Source: Myxococcales bacterium
GTDB lineage: Bacteria > Myxococcota_A > Polyangia > Haliangiales > Haliangiaceae
Assembly (NCBI GenBank): GCA_947483555.1
Contig: CANKMW010000042.1
Coordinates: forward strand, 1 to 64,000
Direction: 5' to 3'
DNA: 64,000 nt
The notes under the pieces are model-generated. The model did no database searches and was not told where the DNA came from. It saw only the letters and a list, made by a program, of their open reading frames with translations. Position 1 is the first letter of the stretch. Every line of letters starts with the position of its first letter. A program made the position numbers and the translations under genes. Below, piece by piece: positions 48,454 through 57,820 of this stretch.

Positions 48454-49536
48454 ATGGAGATCGCGGCCTGGTACCTGCTCGGCTTCATCGCCGTGCACTT
48501 CCTCTTCCGCTGGTTGCTGATCCGCGCTGGCATCACCGACGGTCCGCTGGGTCGGCGCCTGCGCGCGGCACGCCTTCACCCCTGGCGAGGGTCGGCGCTC
48601 CTGCTTGTCATCGCCGCCGGGCTCGTACTCCAGCTCGCCCACGCGCCGGTCTGGGTCGGCGTCGCGGTCATCTATCCGGCGTTCGCGGTGATCTGGCTCG
48701 TCTCGGAGTCGATGGTGGTGAGAGCGCTGCGCGACGAGGGCGCGCCGCGCGCGCTTCGCGTCATCCACGCCGTCCGGCTGGTCGTGTACCTGCTCGCCAT
48801 CGTCGGCCTGGGCGCCATCATCCACGTCTCGACAAGCACGGCTGGTTCCTGGCGCTGGATCGGCGTCGGGGTGGCCGGTGTATTCGTCACCGTCGCAATC
48901 GCCGTGCTCGTGGTCGCCTGGCGCGAGTCGAGCGCGATGCAGGTGTCCGTCCGCGACATCGTCGACCGCGTCGCCAAGGACATGCAACGGGCCTCGGATG
49001 CCTCCGCCGGTCGCGCTGACCGCGTCGAGGTGCTCGCCAGGGCCGGCAGGCTCGACGCCGCACTTCTCCAGGCCGCCCCCTTGTTCTCCGAGGTCAGCGA
49101 TGACGAGCCTCCCTGGGGCGTGATGGCGGCTGCCTGCCGCGCCGCCCAGGCGCTCGTCATCGCGCACGCCAAGGCCGGCGATCCCGACGGCGCGGCGGCG
49201 ATGCTGGACACCCTCGCCGCCGTCGCCGACCGCGCCGACCTCGGCGTGGTCGCCGGGATCACGGCGATGACCGGCATGGGCGCCGTCGTCGACGCCTTGC
49301 TCGCCGCCGAGCAGCGATCTGAAGCGGTCCGCGCGCTCGACGTGCTGGCCGCCGTGCACCGTAGCTCGCCGGGCATCGACTCTCCGCGCAACGGGCCCAT
49401 CGCCCGCGTCCTCGCCGCGCTCCTCGCCGCCGGCGATCTCGACACCGCCCGCGACGTCTTCTGTCGCCACGTGGCCGCCGCCGTTCCACCCATCTCGCTC
49501 GACGCCGCGCTGGTCGCCCGCCTGGAGGCGCCATGA
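48454..49536 (+). CDS. Membrane protein with soluble helical C-terminal domain
   Basis: 360 residues. Four to five membrane segments in the first 160 residues (AWYLLGFIAVHFLFRW, ALLLVIAAGLVLQLA, VWVGVAVIYPAFAVIWLV, VYLLAIVGLGAII, VAGVFVTVAIAVLVVAW). The rest (about 170-355) has paired Ala-rich helices like tetratricopeptide repeats (LARAGRLDAALLQAAPL, LLAAGDLDTARDVF). Probably an inner-membrane scaffold facing the cytoplasm. Confidence 0.7.
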   Translation: MEIAAWYLLGFIAVHFLFRWLLIRAGITDGPLGRRLRAARLHPWRGSALLLVIAAGLVLQLAHAPVWVGVAVIYPAFAVIWLVSESMVVRALRDEGAPRALRVIHAVRLVVYLLAIVGLGAIIHVSTSTAGSWRWIGVGVAGVFVTVAIAVLVVAWRESSAMQVSVRDIVDRVAKDMQRASDASAGRADRVEVLARAGRLDAALLQAAPLFSEVSDDEPPWGVMAAACRAAQALVIAHAKAGDPDGAAAMLDTLAAVADRADLGVVAGITAMTGMGAVVDALLAAEQRSEAVRALDVLAAVHRSSPGIDSPRNGPIARVLAALLAAGDLDTARDVFCRHVAAAVPPISLDAALVARLEAP

Positions 49537-49573
49537 CCGGGCTGTCGCGAGCAACCCCGGTCCAGCACGCACC

Positions 49574-49753
49574 GTGGTGTACGTCGCGCCGTCAACGATC
49601 GTCCACTACATCGACGCGCACGGCTATGCTCCGCCGCCGGCGTTCTGCCATGCCGTGTTCACCTGTCCGCCGATGCGCACGATGGAGTACCGCCACGACC
49701 TGCTGCACTGGCCGCCCGAGTTCGTCGCGAAGTACCTCAAGCAGCCGGGCTGA
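49574..49753 (+). CDS. Small protein, DUF7919-like
   Basis: 59 residues from tandem GTG codons at 49574. The sequence is clearly protein-like: IVHYIDAHGYAPPPAF, then CPPMRTMEYRHDLL. I recall this pattern (YIDxHxYxPPxxF...PPMRxxEY) in small myxobacterial and other bacterial proteins. It sits 6 bases upstream of the DUF4241 gene and is probably co-translated. Confidence 0.55.
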   Translation: MVYVAPSTIVHYIDAHGYAPPPAFCHAVFTCPPMRTMEYRHDLLHWPPEFVAKYLKQPG

Positions 49754-49759
49754 GACATC

Positions 49760-50686
49760 ATGACGTCCCGAGAGCCCACACCTGCGCCACTTCGACAACG
49801 AATGCTCCTGCCGTGGTGGGACGCCACCATCGAACCCGGGGAGCTTCACGCTGGCGACCTCGTCCTCCCGACCGGCGTGATCGTCGCCTGCGACCCACTC
49901 TGTTCGCTGGACCGCGCAACACCGTTCACGACCACCGTGCCGCCGGGCACGTACCCGGTGGTCATCGGCATGCGCGATGGCTCCGTCGCCTATGCACGCC
50001 TCGACCTCGCCGAGGGCGAGCTCAGCGCCTGGTTGCCCGCGATGTGCCCCGACGAGGCGACGCCAACGAACTTGCGGGACACGCCGGGATACCCCGTGGA
50101 CGCCGGCACCGGCTGCTTCGTCGACACCAGCTGCACGGCGGCGGCCGAAGCGGCCGCGCCCGCTCTGCTCGATCGCCTGAACGCCGCCGGGTACAACCGC
50201 AACGGTCACGCGATGGTTCCCGCCGGTGACGGCAACCTGATTGCCTTCGGCACCGGCCAGGGCGACGGTTTCTATGCCAGCTACTGGGGCGTCGATGCCC
50301 TCGGGACTGTGCTCTGTCTGCTGACCAACTTCGGACTGCTTGACGCCGACGAACCCGACGGTGCGACCGATGACGAGGAGCCGGAACGCGATGTGGACAC
50401 GCCCGGTCCGGACCACGCTCCGGCGCCTGCGACGCCGCCGATGCTCGTGCTCGCGATCGAGCTGGTCAACCGGCTCGTGCGCGACGAGTTGATCGAGCTC
50501 TCCGACGACGCCAACCGAGAGGTTCTCGCCGACGAGCTCTCCGAGCTACTCGCCGGCCTCGCGACGACGCGCGACCCCGGCGCCGAGCTAACCCACTGGC
50601 TCCTGGAGCGCGACCACGTCGCCGAAGTCTTCGCGACCGACGACGAGCTGCTCGCGACGTTGCGGGCCGCGACGAGACCGCGGTAG
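49760..50686 (+). CDS. DUF4241-family protein with extra C-terminal domain
   Basis: 308 residues. Residues about 35-205 match the DUF4241 pattern: GELHAGDLVLPTGVIVACDP, PPGTYPVVIGM, YPVDAGTGCFVD, GDGFYASYWGVD. DUF4241 proteins are often predicted immunity proteins. A Glu/Asp/Pro-rich linker leads to a helical tail of about 85 residues (LVNRLVRDELIELSDDANRE, HVAEVFATDDELL) that I do not recognise. Confidence 0.75.
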   Translation: MTSREPTPAPLRQRMLLPWWDATIEPGELHAGDLVLPTGVIVACDPLCSLDRATPFTTTVPPGTYPVVIGMRDGSVAYARLDLAEGELSAWLPAMCPDEATPTNLRDTPGYPVDAGTGCFVDTSCTAAAEAAAPALLDRLNAAGYNRNGHAMVPAGDGNLIAFGTGQGDGFYASYWGVDALGTVLCLLTNFGLLDADEPDGATDDEEPERDVDTPGPDHAPAPATPPMLVLAIELVNRLVRDELIELSDDANREVLADELSELLAGLATTRDPGAELTHWLLERDHVAEVFATDDELLATLRAATRPR

Positions 50687-50758
50687 CGAATCGACGCATA
50701 TGGACTGACCCTGCCCTCGACCACACCCCACAGGTCGGCCGACCAACGGCGACCGTCG

Positions 50759-51613
50759 TTAGACTCCGTACTTCTGGCACTTCTGGATCAGGTAGGACCG
50801 GCTGATGCCGAGCTCCCGTGCGACTTGGGACTTGTTTCCACCAAAGCGTGTCATCAGCAACTGGATGACCTCGTGCTCGTACTCATCCATGATCGCGGAG
50901 AGCGTGCGGCCTTTGCTGGCCTGCGTTCTGGCTCGACGCTGGGCTGCGGTGACGTGCGGGATCCCAAGTTGTCCCACGGTGATCACATCGGTGTGCGGAT
51001 TGTCGGCGTGGCGCGCAGCGATCTGTTCGGCGCGTCCCGCGAGCTCGGCGACATCGCCTGGCCATGTGTACTCCGCGACCGCTTCGAGCGCGAGCTTGTC
51101 CATGCGAACCGCTTCGCCGAGAAGTCTTTTCAGCAGCCGCGATAGCAGCACGGAGGCGTCCTCAGCGCGGGTCGCGAGCGGCGGCAGGTCTACTTCGAGG
51201 AACACGCCGGGGAACGGCGGAAACGAGCCGCGCCGGGGATCGAACTGACAGACGAGTCGCGCCGCGAGTCGCGTGCCCCGTGCGTCAATCACTCGATCTC
51301 TCGCGACTATCGCCAGCAGCCTTTGGTCCTCCGGCGAAAGATGGTCCACCTCGACGAACGCGACGAGGCCAGCGCGACGCATCAGGCCTGCGTGCTGCTT
51401 GACGACGCCGAGTAACGCGCCCGAATCGCTCGGCATCAACGGGCAGAAGATTTCGAGGATGTCCTTCGGTGCACAGAAGCGCGGGAGGATCGCGCGGGCG
51501 GTCGAAGTCTCCCCACGAATGAGCAAGGGCGATTCCCGCGTCGCGTAAGTGTCGATCAGCCGGAGCTCCTCTACGAGCCCCGGACACGCTTCAACATCCC
51601 CAAGGGTGAGCAC
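50759..51613 (-). CDS. Degenerate sigma-54 activator-like regulator
   Basis: 284 residues. The AAA+ part is short and altered: the Walker A position reads RGETSTAR, the loop is missing, and only the lid is clear (YTWPGDVAELAGRAEQIAAR). The C-terminal Fis-type helix-turn-helix is good (LLMTRFGGNKSQVARELGIS, YLIQKCQKYGV). It is probably an ATPase-dead DNA-binding regulator. No receiver or sensory domain. Divergent from the macro-domain pseudogene. Confidence 0.75.
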   Translation of the reverse strand: MLTLGDVEACPGLVEELRLIDTYATRESPLLIRGETSTARAILPRFCAPKDILEIFCPLMPSDSGALLGVVKQHAGLMRRAGLVAFVEVDHLSPEDQRLLAIVARDRVIDARGTRLAARLVCQFDPRRGSFPPFPGVFLEVDLPPLATRAEDASVLLSRLLKRLLGEAVRMDKLALEAVAEYTWPGDVAELAGRAEQIAARHADNPHTDVITVGQLGIPHVTAAQRRARTQASKGRTLSAIMDEYEHEVIQLLMTRFGGNKSQVARELGISRSYLIQKCQKYGV

Positions 51614-51632
51614 GTCTACAAGCCTACAGACC

Positions 51633-51947
51633 CGCTCTGATCTGCGAGCGCGGCGAGGTGCAGCCGCATCGGATGCTCATCGTCGAGACTGGGAAGCGAA
51701 GTAACCCACGGTGGATCGTGAACTTCCCGACCAAGCGTCACTGGCGCCAGCCCAGCCTGCTCGAGGATATCGACGCTGGTCTGGTTGCGCTGACCGCCGA
51801 CATCCGGCGCATCGGCATCACGTCGATCGCGGTCCCGCCGCTCGGCTGTGGCCTCGGCGGCCTACCCTGGTCAGCGGACGCCCTCGCATCGAGCGCACCT
51901 TCGCCGAGATGCCCGACGTAACGGTCCTGCTCTTCGCCCCGAGCTGA
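51633..51947 (+). pseudogene. Macro-domain (DarG-type) remnant
   Basis: The frame from about 51633 carries the second half of a macro domain: NFPTKRHWR, then DIDAGLVAL, then SIAVPPLGCGLGGLPW. It then shifts frame near 51880 and continues in the next frame as RPRIERTFAEMPDVTVLLFAPS to a stop at 51947. Macro domains of this type remove ADP-ribose from DNA and are antitoxins of DarTG. The N-terminal third and any toxin gene are missing, so it is a dead copy. Confidence 0.75.
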
Positions 51948-52064
51948 GGGTGCGCGGGCGCCCACGCATCGGTAGTCACCGCGCAGGGGTGACTGCTAAA
52001 GTGCCGATCCCCCTGTTCCTCTGGGGTGCAGCTCCGGGTTCCTCGGATGTACGATGGCCCACCC

Positions 52065-52811
52065 ATGGGGACCGCGGCCTTAGCGAACAGGTCGCCTGCG
52101 GCGTTGGACGAATACGCCCGGGCGCTGCTGCATGCCCTCGCCCGCGATGAGGCGGCGGGCCGACGTGCGCCCCGGCTGACCGAGCCTGGCCTGGCGACCT
52201 GGCAACGGTTCCGCGGGCGGCTGGCCTCGGCGGATCTGCTGCGCCTGCTCGCGGAGGACGCCGCCGTGGGCTACCCGATCCCGTTCGACCTGCGAGGCCA
52301 CGCGGCCGAGCTCGATCTGGCGCGCGTCGACGATGACCTGGTCGACGCCTGGTTGCGCGATCTCCCCTCCCTGGACCTCGCGCAGCCTGGTGCGGCGTAC
52401 ATCGAGGCCCAGGCGAAGCGGCTCGGCGTGACCACCCGGCTCGCCCGCAAGGAGCTGCACCAGGTCAAGCAGCACCAGAAGGTGCTCGAGCTCCCCGGCA
52501 CCGGCGGGCAGCTCGGCTACCACATCGTCACGACGCAGGACGAGCCGACGCTGCAGGTCAACTGCATCATCGCGTGCGGCGACTGGCGCGAGCTTGCGCT
52601 GGCCGGGATCTGCGCGCTCGATGCCGGCGCGCCACCCAGGAGCGAGTTCATCGTCGCGGCGTCGGCCGAGGACCTGGCCAGCGACACGCATCCGCTGCGC
52701 AAGCAGCAGTTCGACTTCGTGGTCGGGGTCCGCCCCGACAAGGGCGGCAAGCTCGACGTCGCCGACCAGCTGGCGCTGTGGTTCCACGGCGCGAAGGTGG
52801 TCCTCGTCTAG
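52065..52811 (+). CDS. Unknown partner gene of the PglW-like kinase
   Basis: 248 residues from ATG 52065. The middle has a DNA-binding-like helical part (YIEAQAKRLGVTTRLARKELHQVKQH), followed by an alpha/beta domain (IIACGDWRELALAGICALDAG, FDFVVGVRPDKGGKLDVADQ, ending VVLV). The stop is 2 bases before the PglW-like start, so they are an operon. I do not recognise it as a named BREX protein. Confidence 0.6.
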   Translation: MGTAALANRSPAALDEYARALLHALARDEAAGRRAPRLTEPGLATWQRFRGRLASADLLRLLAEDAAVGYPIPFDLRGHAAELDLARVDDDLVDAWLRDLPSLDLAQPGAAYIEAQAKRLGVTTRLARKELHQVKQHQKVLELPGTGGQLGYHIVTTQDEPTLQVNCIIACGDWRELALAGICALDAGAPPRSEFIVAASAEDLASDTHPLRKQQFDFVVGVRPDKGGKLDVADQLALWFHGAKVVLV

Positions 52812-52813
52812 TC

Positions 52814-55800
52814 ATGCCCGCCAAGTTCATCCCGCTCGGCGAGCCGGCCCACGACGCCGAGCGCCAGGCGCTGCGGTTCCTGAAGGACGGCCTGCCCAGC
52901 ACCTTCACGGTGTACGGCAACCCCTGGCTGGCCGAGCGGACGGGCGTGGTCTACGAGACCGACGCCATCATCGTCGCGCCCCACGCTATCTTCGTCGTCG
53001 AGCTCAAGGCGTACCGCGGCACCATCGAGGGCACCGACTACGACTGGTACGTCCCCGGTCCGGTGAAGAGCCCGCTCGGGCTCAACCGCAAGACCGCGCA
53101 GATCCTCAACGGCCACATGAAGCGCGAGAGCTACGAGGCCGGCCAGATCTGGGTGCAAGGCCTGGTGTTCCTCTCGGCCGCCGGCTTCTGCAACGTCCGC
53201 GGCCCCGCCAGCCGCGATCGGATCCACACCCGCAGCACCATCCTCGCTGCTCTCCAGGATCCTGAGTTCATCACCCGGATCGCCAGCCGCGCGACCGCAC
53301 AGAACACGCCCTCCACGGAGAAGGCGCTCCACCGCATCCTCACCAGCGAGGACACCGCGCCCAAGCGCGCTCGCCCGGCGCGCCGCGTCCGCGAGTACGA
53401 GATCGAGCGCTCGCTCGAGACCCACGACAACTGCAAGGAGCTGCTCGCCCGCAACACGCTATCGGGCGACCGCCGCGTCCTGCGTATCTACAGCATCCCG
53501 TCGCTGGCGACCGACGAGGAGCGCGAGCAGATCCTCAAGCGGGCGCGCTGGGAGGCGCAGGTGCTCGGCCGCATCGGCAAGCTCGACGGCATCCTCGCCG
53601 CCGATCCGCCGTTCGAGGACGAGGCCGGTATCGTTTTGCCGCTCGAGTACTTCGAGAGCATCACGCTCGCCACCTGGGTCGAGCGCTACGCGATGACCAA
53701 GAAGGCCGACTTCAAGGCGCGCGTCGGGGTCTGGCTCGAGATCGCCGCGGCGCTCGCCGACGCCCACGACGAGGGCGTCGTACACCGCCTGCTCCGTCCT
53801 GAGGTCATCCTGGTCAAGGACACGCCGACGCCCACCGAGGTGCGCATCACCGGCTTCGACCTCGCCAAGCAGCTCTCGTCCGACTCCACGGTCGCGTTCA
53901 CCACGCTCGCCGACGAGCGCCTCCGCTTTGCCGCGCCCGAGGTGGTCACCGCGTTCTCGACGGCCGAGCCCGCCTCGGACCAGTTCAGCCTCGGCGCCTT
54001 GCTCGCGCTCCTGGTCGCTGGCCGCCCGCTCTTCGAGAGCACCCGCGAGCTCCTCAACTCGCGGCGCCTGGTCGTGCGCCTGCGTGACATCGCGTCCAAG
54101 GTCTCGCTCACCGTCGACGAGGCGTGCTCGCGGATGCTCGCCCTGCGGCCCGCGGATCGCTTCCCAGACGTGTCCGAAGCCAGCGCCGCGGTCCGCGCGT
54201 ACGAGGGCAAGACGCTGGCCCTGCCGCACGTTCCGCCCGCGCCCACCAAGCTCAACCCCGACGATCTCGCAGTCGGGACCCGCGTCGGGACCGACTACGA
54301 GATCGCCACCCGCCTCGGCCACGGCGGCATGGCGGTCGTCTACGCCGCGCGCCATCTACCGAGCGGGCGTACCCGCGCCCTCAAGATCTCTCGCCCCGAC
54401 CCGGCCGCCGAGGAGGCCCTGCGCGGCGAGTTCCAGGTCCTGTCCACCCTCGACCACTCGGGCATTGTGCGCGTCCTCGACCTGACCAACATGGTCGAGT
54501 CGCACCTGACTCTGGTCATGGAGCGCGTCGGCGGCGAGACCCTCAAGCACCGCCTCGGCCCCGACCGGCCGCCGCTCGATCCGTCGACCCGCCGCCGCTA
54601 CGCCGAGGACCTGCTCGGCGCCCTTGATTACCTCGAGCAGAAGGGCGTCACCCACAAGGATCTCAAGCCCGACAACCTGCTCGTCGGCGACGGCGGCCTC
54701 ACGGTCATCGACTTCAGCCTGGCGTCGATGCCGGCCGATGCCCCCTACGGTGGCACGGCGCTGTACCGCGATCCGTCACGCGCCGACTGGACTCACGCCA
54801 GCGACCGCTACGCTGCGGCCCTCTGCTTGTTCGAGCTCTACGCCGGCCGCCACGCCTTCGACGGCAAGGTGCCTGAGCCCGGGCAATCGCCGAGCGTTCG
54901 CCCCGAGGACATCGACCCGCCGGGCCTGGCCGCGTTCTTCGACAAGGCGCTGCACCGCATCCCGGAGCAGCGCTTTCCGTCGGCGCGCGCCATGCGCGAC
55001 GCCCTCCTGGTCTTTCTCGGCGCCAAGCTCGACGTCGAGGAGCCGGGACCGATCCCGGATCATCTCGACTCGGCGACCTCGCTGCGCTCCACCCCGCTGC
55101 CGCCGCGCGCCGTGAACCAGCTCGCCCGGGCCGGCATCGCCACGGTCGGCGAGCTGCTCGGGCTCGCCGAGAGCCAGCTCCGCAACATGGCCAACCTCGG
55201 CGACAAGACGATCGCCGACACCATCGCGTTCCAGACCGCGATGCGGGCGCGCGGCCTGGCCGCGACGACGTCATCGGCGCACCCCGAGCCGCCGATCGTC
55301 GCGGCACTGGTCGACGTGGCCGAGCCCATCTCGCATCTCGCACTCTCGGCGGCCGTCCGCCGCGCGCTCGAGCAGGCCAAGTTCACGACCATCGCCGCGC
55401 TGGCCCGCCAGTCCCGCACGCAGTTGCGGGCGATCGACGGCATCGGCCCGGGCCGGCTGCAGCAGGTGGTCGAGGCCATGCTGAAGTACGCCGAGCGGGC
55501 CAACGCTCCGGTCACGCGGACCTACAGCCTCGATGCGCTGTGGGACCAGGCGTCGCAACCGCTCACCGACCCGCAGCGGGTCGCGGTCGGTCGCTTCGTC
55601 GGTGTGACGCAGGAGCCCGAGGTCCAGGGCGCCATCGCCGAGTCGCTCGGCGTCCACCAGTCGACGGTCAGCATCAACTGCACCGAGGGTCTGACGCGCC
55701 TGCACGACGCGGCGCTCGCCGACGTGCTCGAGGCCGTCGAGCAGCTTCTCGACGCCCAGGGCGGCGTGGCCCTGCAGGCGGAGGTCGGCGCCCGCCTCGA

Positions 55801-56923
55801 AGAGCAGTGGGAGCCGGGCGCGGTGCGCGGTGCCGGCATCGTGCGCCTCCTGGCGCGGACCCAGAACACGCGCCTTCACGCGTTCGAGATCGACGGCGTC
55901 GACGGCCCGGTGCTGGCGCGCCCGATCTTCGACCGGGCCGCGGTGCGCGCGTTCGTCGCCGAGGTCCACCGCCTCGTCGACAAGTGGCCGCCTATCGAGA
56001 GCGACTCGGCGCGCCGTACGCTGGTGGCGACGCTGCCCGAGTACGCGGGCGATCCGTTGCAGCTCGCCACCCGCCTGTGTACCGACGTCGACTTCACCGA
56101 GAGCGGGCAGCTCTTCCAGCACGCCCTGCTTCCGGAACAGTCGATCGGCTACGTGCTCGAGCGTGAGCGTGACGGCATCCCGCTCGCCGACCTCAAGGCC
56201 CGCGTCCGCCAGGTCTTCGGCGAGCGCTGCCCGTTCCCCGAGCCGGACCATCTGCTCGAGGTGTTGCGTCACCTCGAGTGCCATGTGCAGGACAGCCGCG
56301 TCATCTCCGGTGACGCAGGTCGGCCGCGCAGCGTGACCGCGCCGGCGCCGTTGTCGTCGGACACGCTGCCACCGCTGCTCGGCGCTGACCGCCCGCCAGA
56401 GGTCGCGCTGCGCGATCTGCTGCGTGACGCGGCCGCCAGTCGCGGCTTCCGCATGCTGGTGACCCCGCCCGAGAAGCACGCCGACATCGGGCGCTCGGTG
56501 GCCGCGGCGCTCGGAGGGACCTTCGTCTCGTTCGAGGATGCGTTCTTCCAGCGCCACGGCGACGACATCGCCGGGCTGGAGCGGGCCGAGCAATACGCGG
56601 CGCAGCGCGGGATCCTGACCGAGCACGCCGACGAGCTACTGCGCGAGCTGGTCGAGGAGCACGGCCGCGCCGGCCGGGTCATCGTGCTGGGCGACACCGC
56701 CATCCTCGCGCTGTGCGACGCACTCGATGTCCCGCGCCGGCTGTACGACGAGACGCTGTCGGGCTCGCAGGGGCTCTGGGTCCTGGTCGTCCCCGGCGTC
56801 ATCCACAACCGTCAGCCGCGCTTCAACGAGGATCAGCCGCTCTGGCACCTCGAGGGCGTCACGTTCCCGTTGCTCGTTCCCATGCCGGCGGTCGCACCGG
56901 TCCCGTCTGCGGAGTCGCGATGA
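52814..56923 (+). CDS. pglW: PglW-like BREX Ser/Thr kinase with NERD domain
   Basis: 1,369 residues from ATG 52814. NERD domain about 10-125 with the nuclease-like set (ETDAIIVAP, then VELKAYRG). A first kinase-like domain (about 190-470) is dead: HRLLRPEV replaces HRDxxxxN and GFD replaces DFG. The second (about 490-750) keeps LGHGGMAVVY, ALKISR and HKDLKPDN, but has DFS for DFG. Then helix-hairpin-helix pairs (about 770-900), a region-4-like HTH (about 930-975), and a C-terminal alpha/beta domain (LLVTPPEKHADIG). PglW acts in phage-resistance systems of the BREX type-2/Pgl class. It is intact, but its downstream partners are lost. Confidence 0.8.
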   Translation: MPAKFIPLGEPAHDAERQALRFLKDGLPSTFTVYGNPWLAERTGVVYETDAIIVAPHAIFVVELKAYRGTIEGTDYDWYVPGPVKSPLGLNRKTAQILNGHMKRESYEAGQIWVQGLVFLSAAGFCNVRGPASRDRIHTRSTILAALQDPEFITRIASRATAQNTPSTEKALHRILTSEDTAPKRARPARRVREYEIERSLETHDNCKELLARNTLSGDRRVLRIYSIPSLATDEEREQILKRARWEAQVLGRIGKLDGILAADPPFEDEAGIVLPLEYFESITLATWVERYAMTKKADFKARVGVWLEIAAALADAHDEGVVHRLLRPEVILVKDTPTPTEVRITGFDLAKQLSSDSTVAFTTLADERLRFAAPEVVTAFSTAEPASDQFSLGALLALLVAGRPLFESTRELLNSRRLVVRLRDIASKVSLTVDEACSRMLALRPADRFPDVSEASAAVRAYEGKTLALPHVPPAPTKLNPDDLAVGTRVGTDYEIATRLGHGGMAVVYAARHLPSGRTRALKISRPDPAAEEALRGEFQVLSTLDHSGIVRVLDLTNMVESHLTLVMERVGGETLKHRLGPDRPPLDPSTRRRYAEDLLGALDYLEQKGVTHKDLKPDNLLVGDGGLTVIDFSLASMPADAPYGGTALYRDPSRADWTHASDRYAAALCLFELYAGRHAFDGKVPEPGQSPSVRPEDIDPPGLAAFFDKALHRIPEQRFPSARAMRDALLVFLGAKLDVEEPGPIPDHLDSATSLRSTPLPPRAVNQLARAGIATVGELLGLAESQLRNMANLGDKTIADTIAFQTAMRARGLAATTSSAHPEPPIVAALVDVAEPISHLALSAAVRRALEQAKFTTIAALARQSRTQLRAIDGIGPGRLQQVVEAMLKYAERANAPVTRTYSLDALWDQASQPLTDPQRVAVGRFVGVTQEPEVQGAIAESLGVHQSTVSINCTEGLTRLHDAALADVLEAVEQLLDAQGGVALQAEVGARLEEQWEPGAVRGAGIVRLLARTQNTRLHAFEIDGVDGPVLARPIFDRAAVRAFVAEVHRLVDKWPPIESDSARRTLVATLPEYAGDPLQLATRLCTDVDFTESGQLFQHALLPEQSIGYVLERERDGIPLADLKARVRQVFGERCPFPEPDHLLEVLRHLECHVQDSRVISGDAGRPRSVTAPAPLSSDTLPPLLGADRPPEVALRDLLRDAAASRGFRMLVTPPEKHADIGRSVAAALGGTFVSFEDAFFQRHGDDIAGLERAEQYAAQRGILTEHADELLRELVEEHGRAGRVIVLGDTAILALCDALDVPRRLYDETLSGSQGLWVLVVPGVIHNRQPRFNEDQPLWHLEGVTFPLLVPMPAVAPVPSAESR

Positions 56924-57330
56924 ATCCTGGCCACCGGCAAGCGCTCACCAAGGCTCTGTCGTCGCATGTGGGAGCCATCGCGGCCGACCTGCGGGCACAG
57001 ATGCTCGCAGCCGGGCCGGTGCGCGACCGCGCGAAGAAGCTGCACGGCGAGGAGCAGGTCGGCGACGACTTCGATGTCTGGACCGATCTGCTGTCGCGGC
57101 GCGCGGCGGTGCTGTGGGTGCTCAAGACGGTGTACGTGCGCGTGCTGGAGGATCGCGGGCTGGTGCGGTGTGGCTTTGATCGTTGCTTACGAGATGGGTG
57201 CGTTCGAGCCACCGCGGGGGGGACCCACCGGGGAGGCGGACGTGCAACGCCTCGAAGCTCTAGAGGCGGTACGGCGCGGCTACACTCCGACCAAGTACGT
57301 AGCGCCCCCAGGTTTGGGTTTCAGTGGTGA
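56920..57330 (+). pseudogene. Truncated PglX-like BREX methyltransferase start
   Basis: The ATG overlaps the pglW stop (ATGA). About 85 residues match the N-terminus of BREX PglX proteins (IAADLRAQMLAAGPVRDRAKKLHG, FDVWTDLLSRRAAVLWVLKTVYVRVLEDRGLV). Near 57175 the similarity ends, and the frame goes on as low-complexity Arg/Gly-rich text to a stop at 57330. The methylase core (AdoMet-binding and NPPY motifs) is absent. No pglY or pglZ follows, so the BREX operon has been cut by a deletion. Confidence 0.7.
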
Positions 57331-57418
57331 AAGCGGCGGTGGGGGTGGCGGTGCCGGCGGCGGAAAGAAGTGCGGGGACTCGTACATCGCCTCGTGGAAG
57401 ACATGCCACAAGGACTAA
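57170..57418 (+). pseudogene. C-terminal fragment of an unknown gene
   Basis: An 82-residue frame from 57170 with a natural-looking end: VAYEMGAFEPPRGG, then RGYTPTKYVAPP, a poly-Gly linker, and CGDSYIASWKTCHKD. The Cys pair at the end is a motif seen at the C-terminus of some phage-type proteins. It begins at the point where pglX similarity stops, so it is probably the other side of the deletion junction. Confidence 0.45.
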
Positions 57419-57467
57419 GGGCCCGCGAGTGACCAAATCGATCGGAACGTGAACGGGAAGCGCCGTC

Positions 57468-57722
57468 GTGGATCGCGTCGATCACGTAAGACGTAATCTG
57501 CGTTTGCTCCTGGCCAAGCGCCCACGCCTGAAGATCGTGCTGCTCAGCGACCGCGCCCACGACATCGTCGACCTGCTGGCCACTGAGGTCGGTGGCCACA
57601 TCGACCGCGTGGCGACCCAGGTCGTCGACTTCTGGCACCTGGTCGAGAAGCTCGCCGCCGCCGCCGCGTTGCTCGACGGCGACGCCAAGTCGCGGATGGC
57701 CCGCTGGCGCATGAGACTGCAG
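57468..57722 (+). pseudogene. Transposase remnant
   Basis: About 85 residues with a transposase-like core: LKIVLLSDRAHDIVDLLA, then VVDFWHLVEKLAAAAALL, then DAKSRMARWRM. The N- and C-terminal thirds of a DDE-type transposase (ISKra4-like in look) are missing. It lies 50 bases beyond the pglX break and may mark the insertion that led to the deletion. Confidence 0.65.
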
Positions 57723-57820
57723 GTCGGCGAGCATCGCCCTGGTGTCGTGTCCGTCGCTTGCCGGAGGCCATGTGACCGCCAGGCAGAACCAGCGGCAACC
57801 GGCGCGGATGTGCGCTGGGT

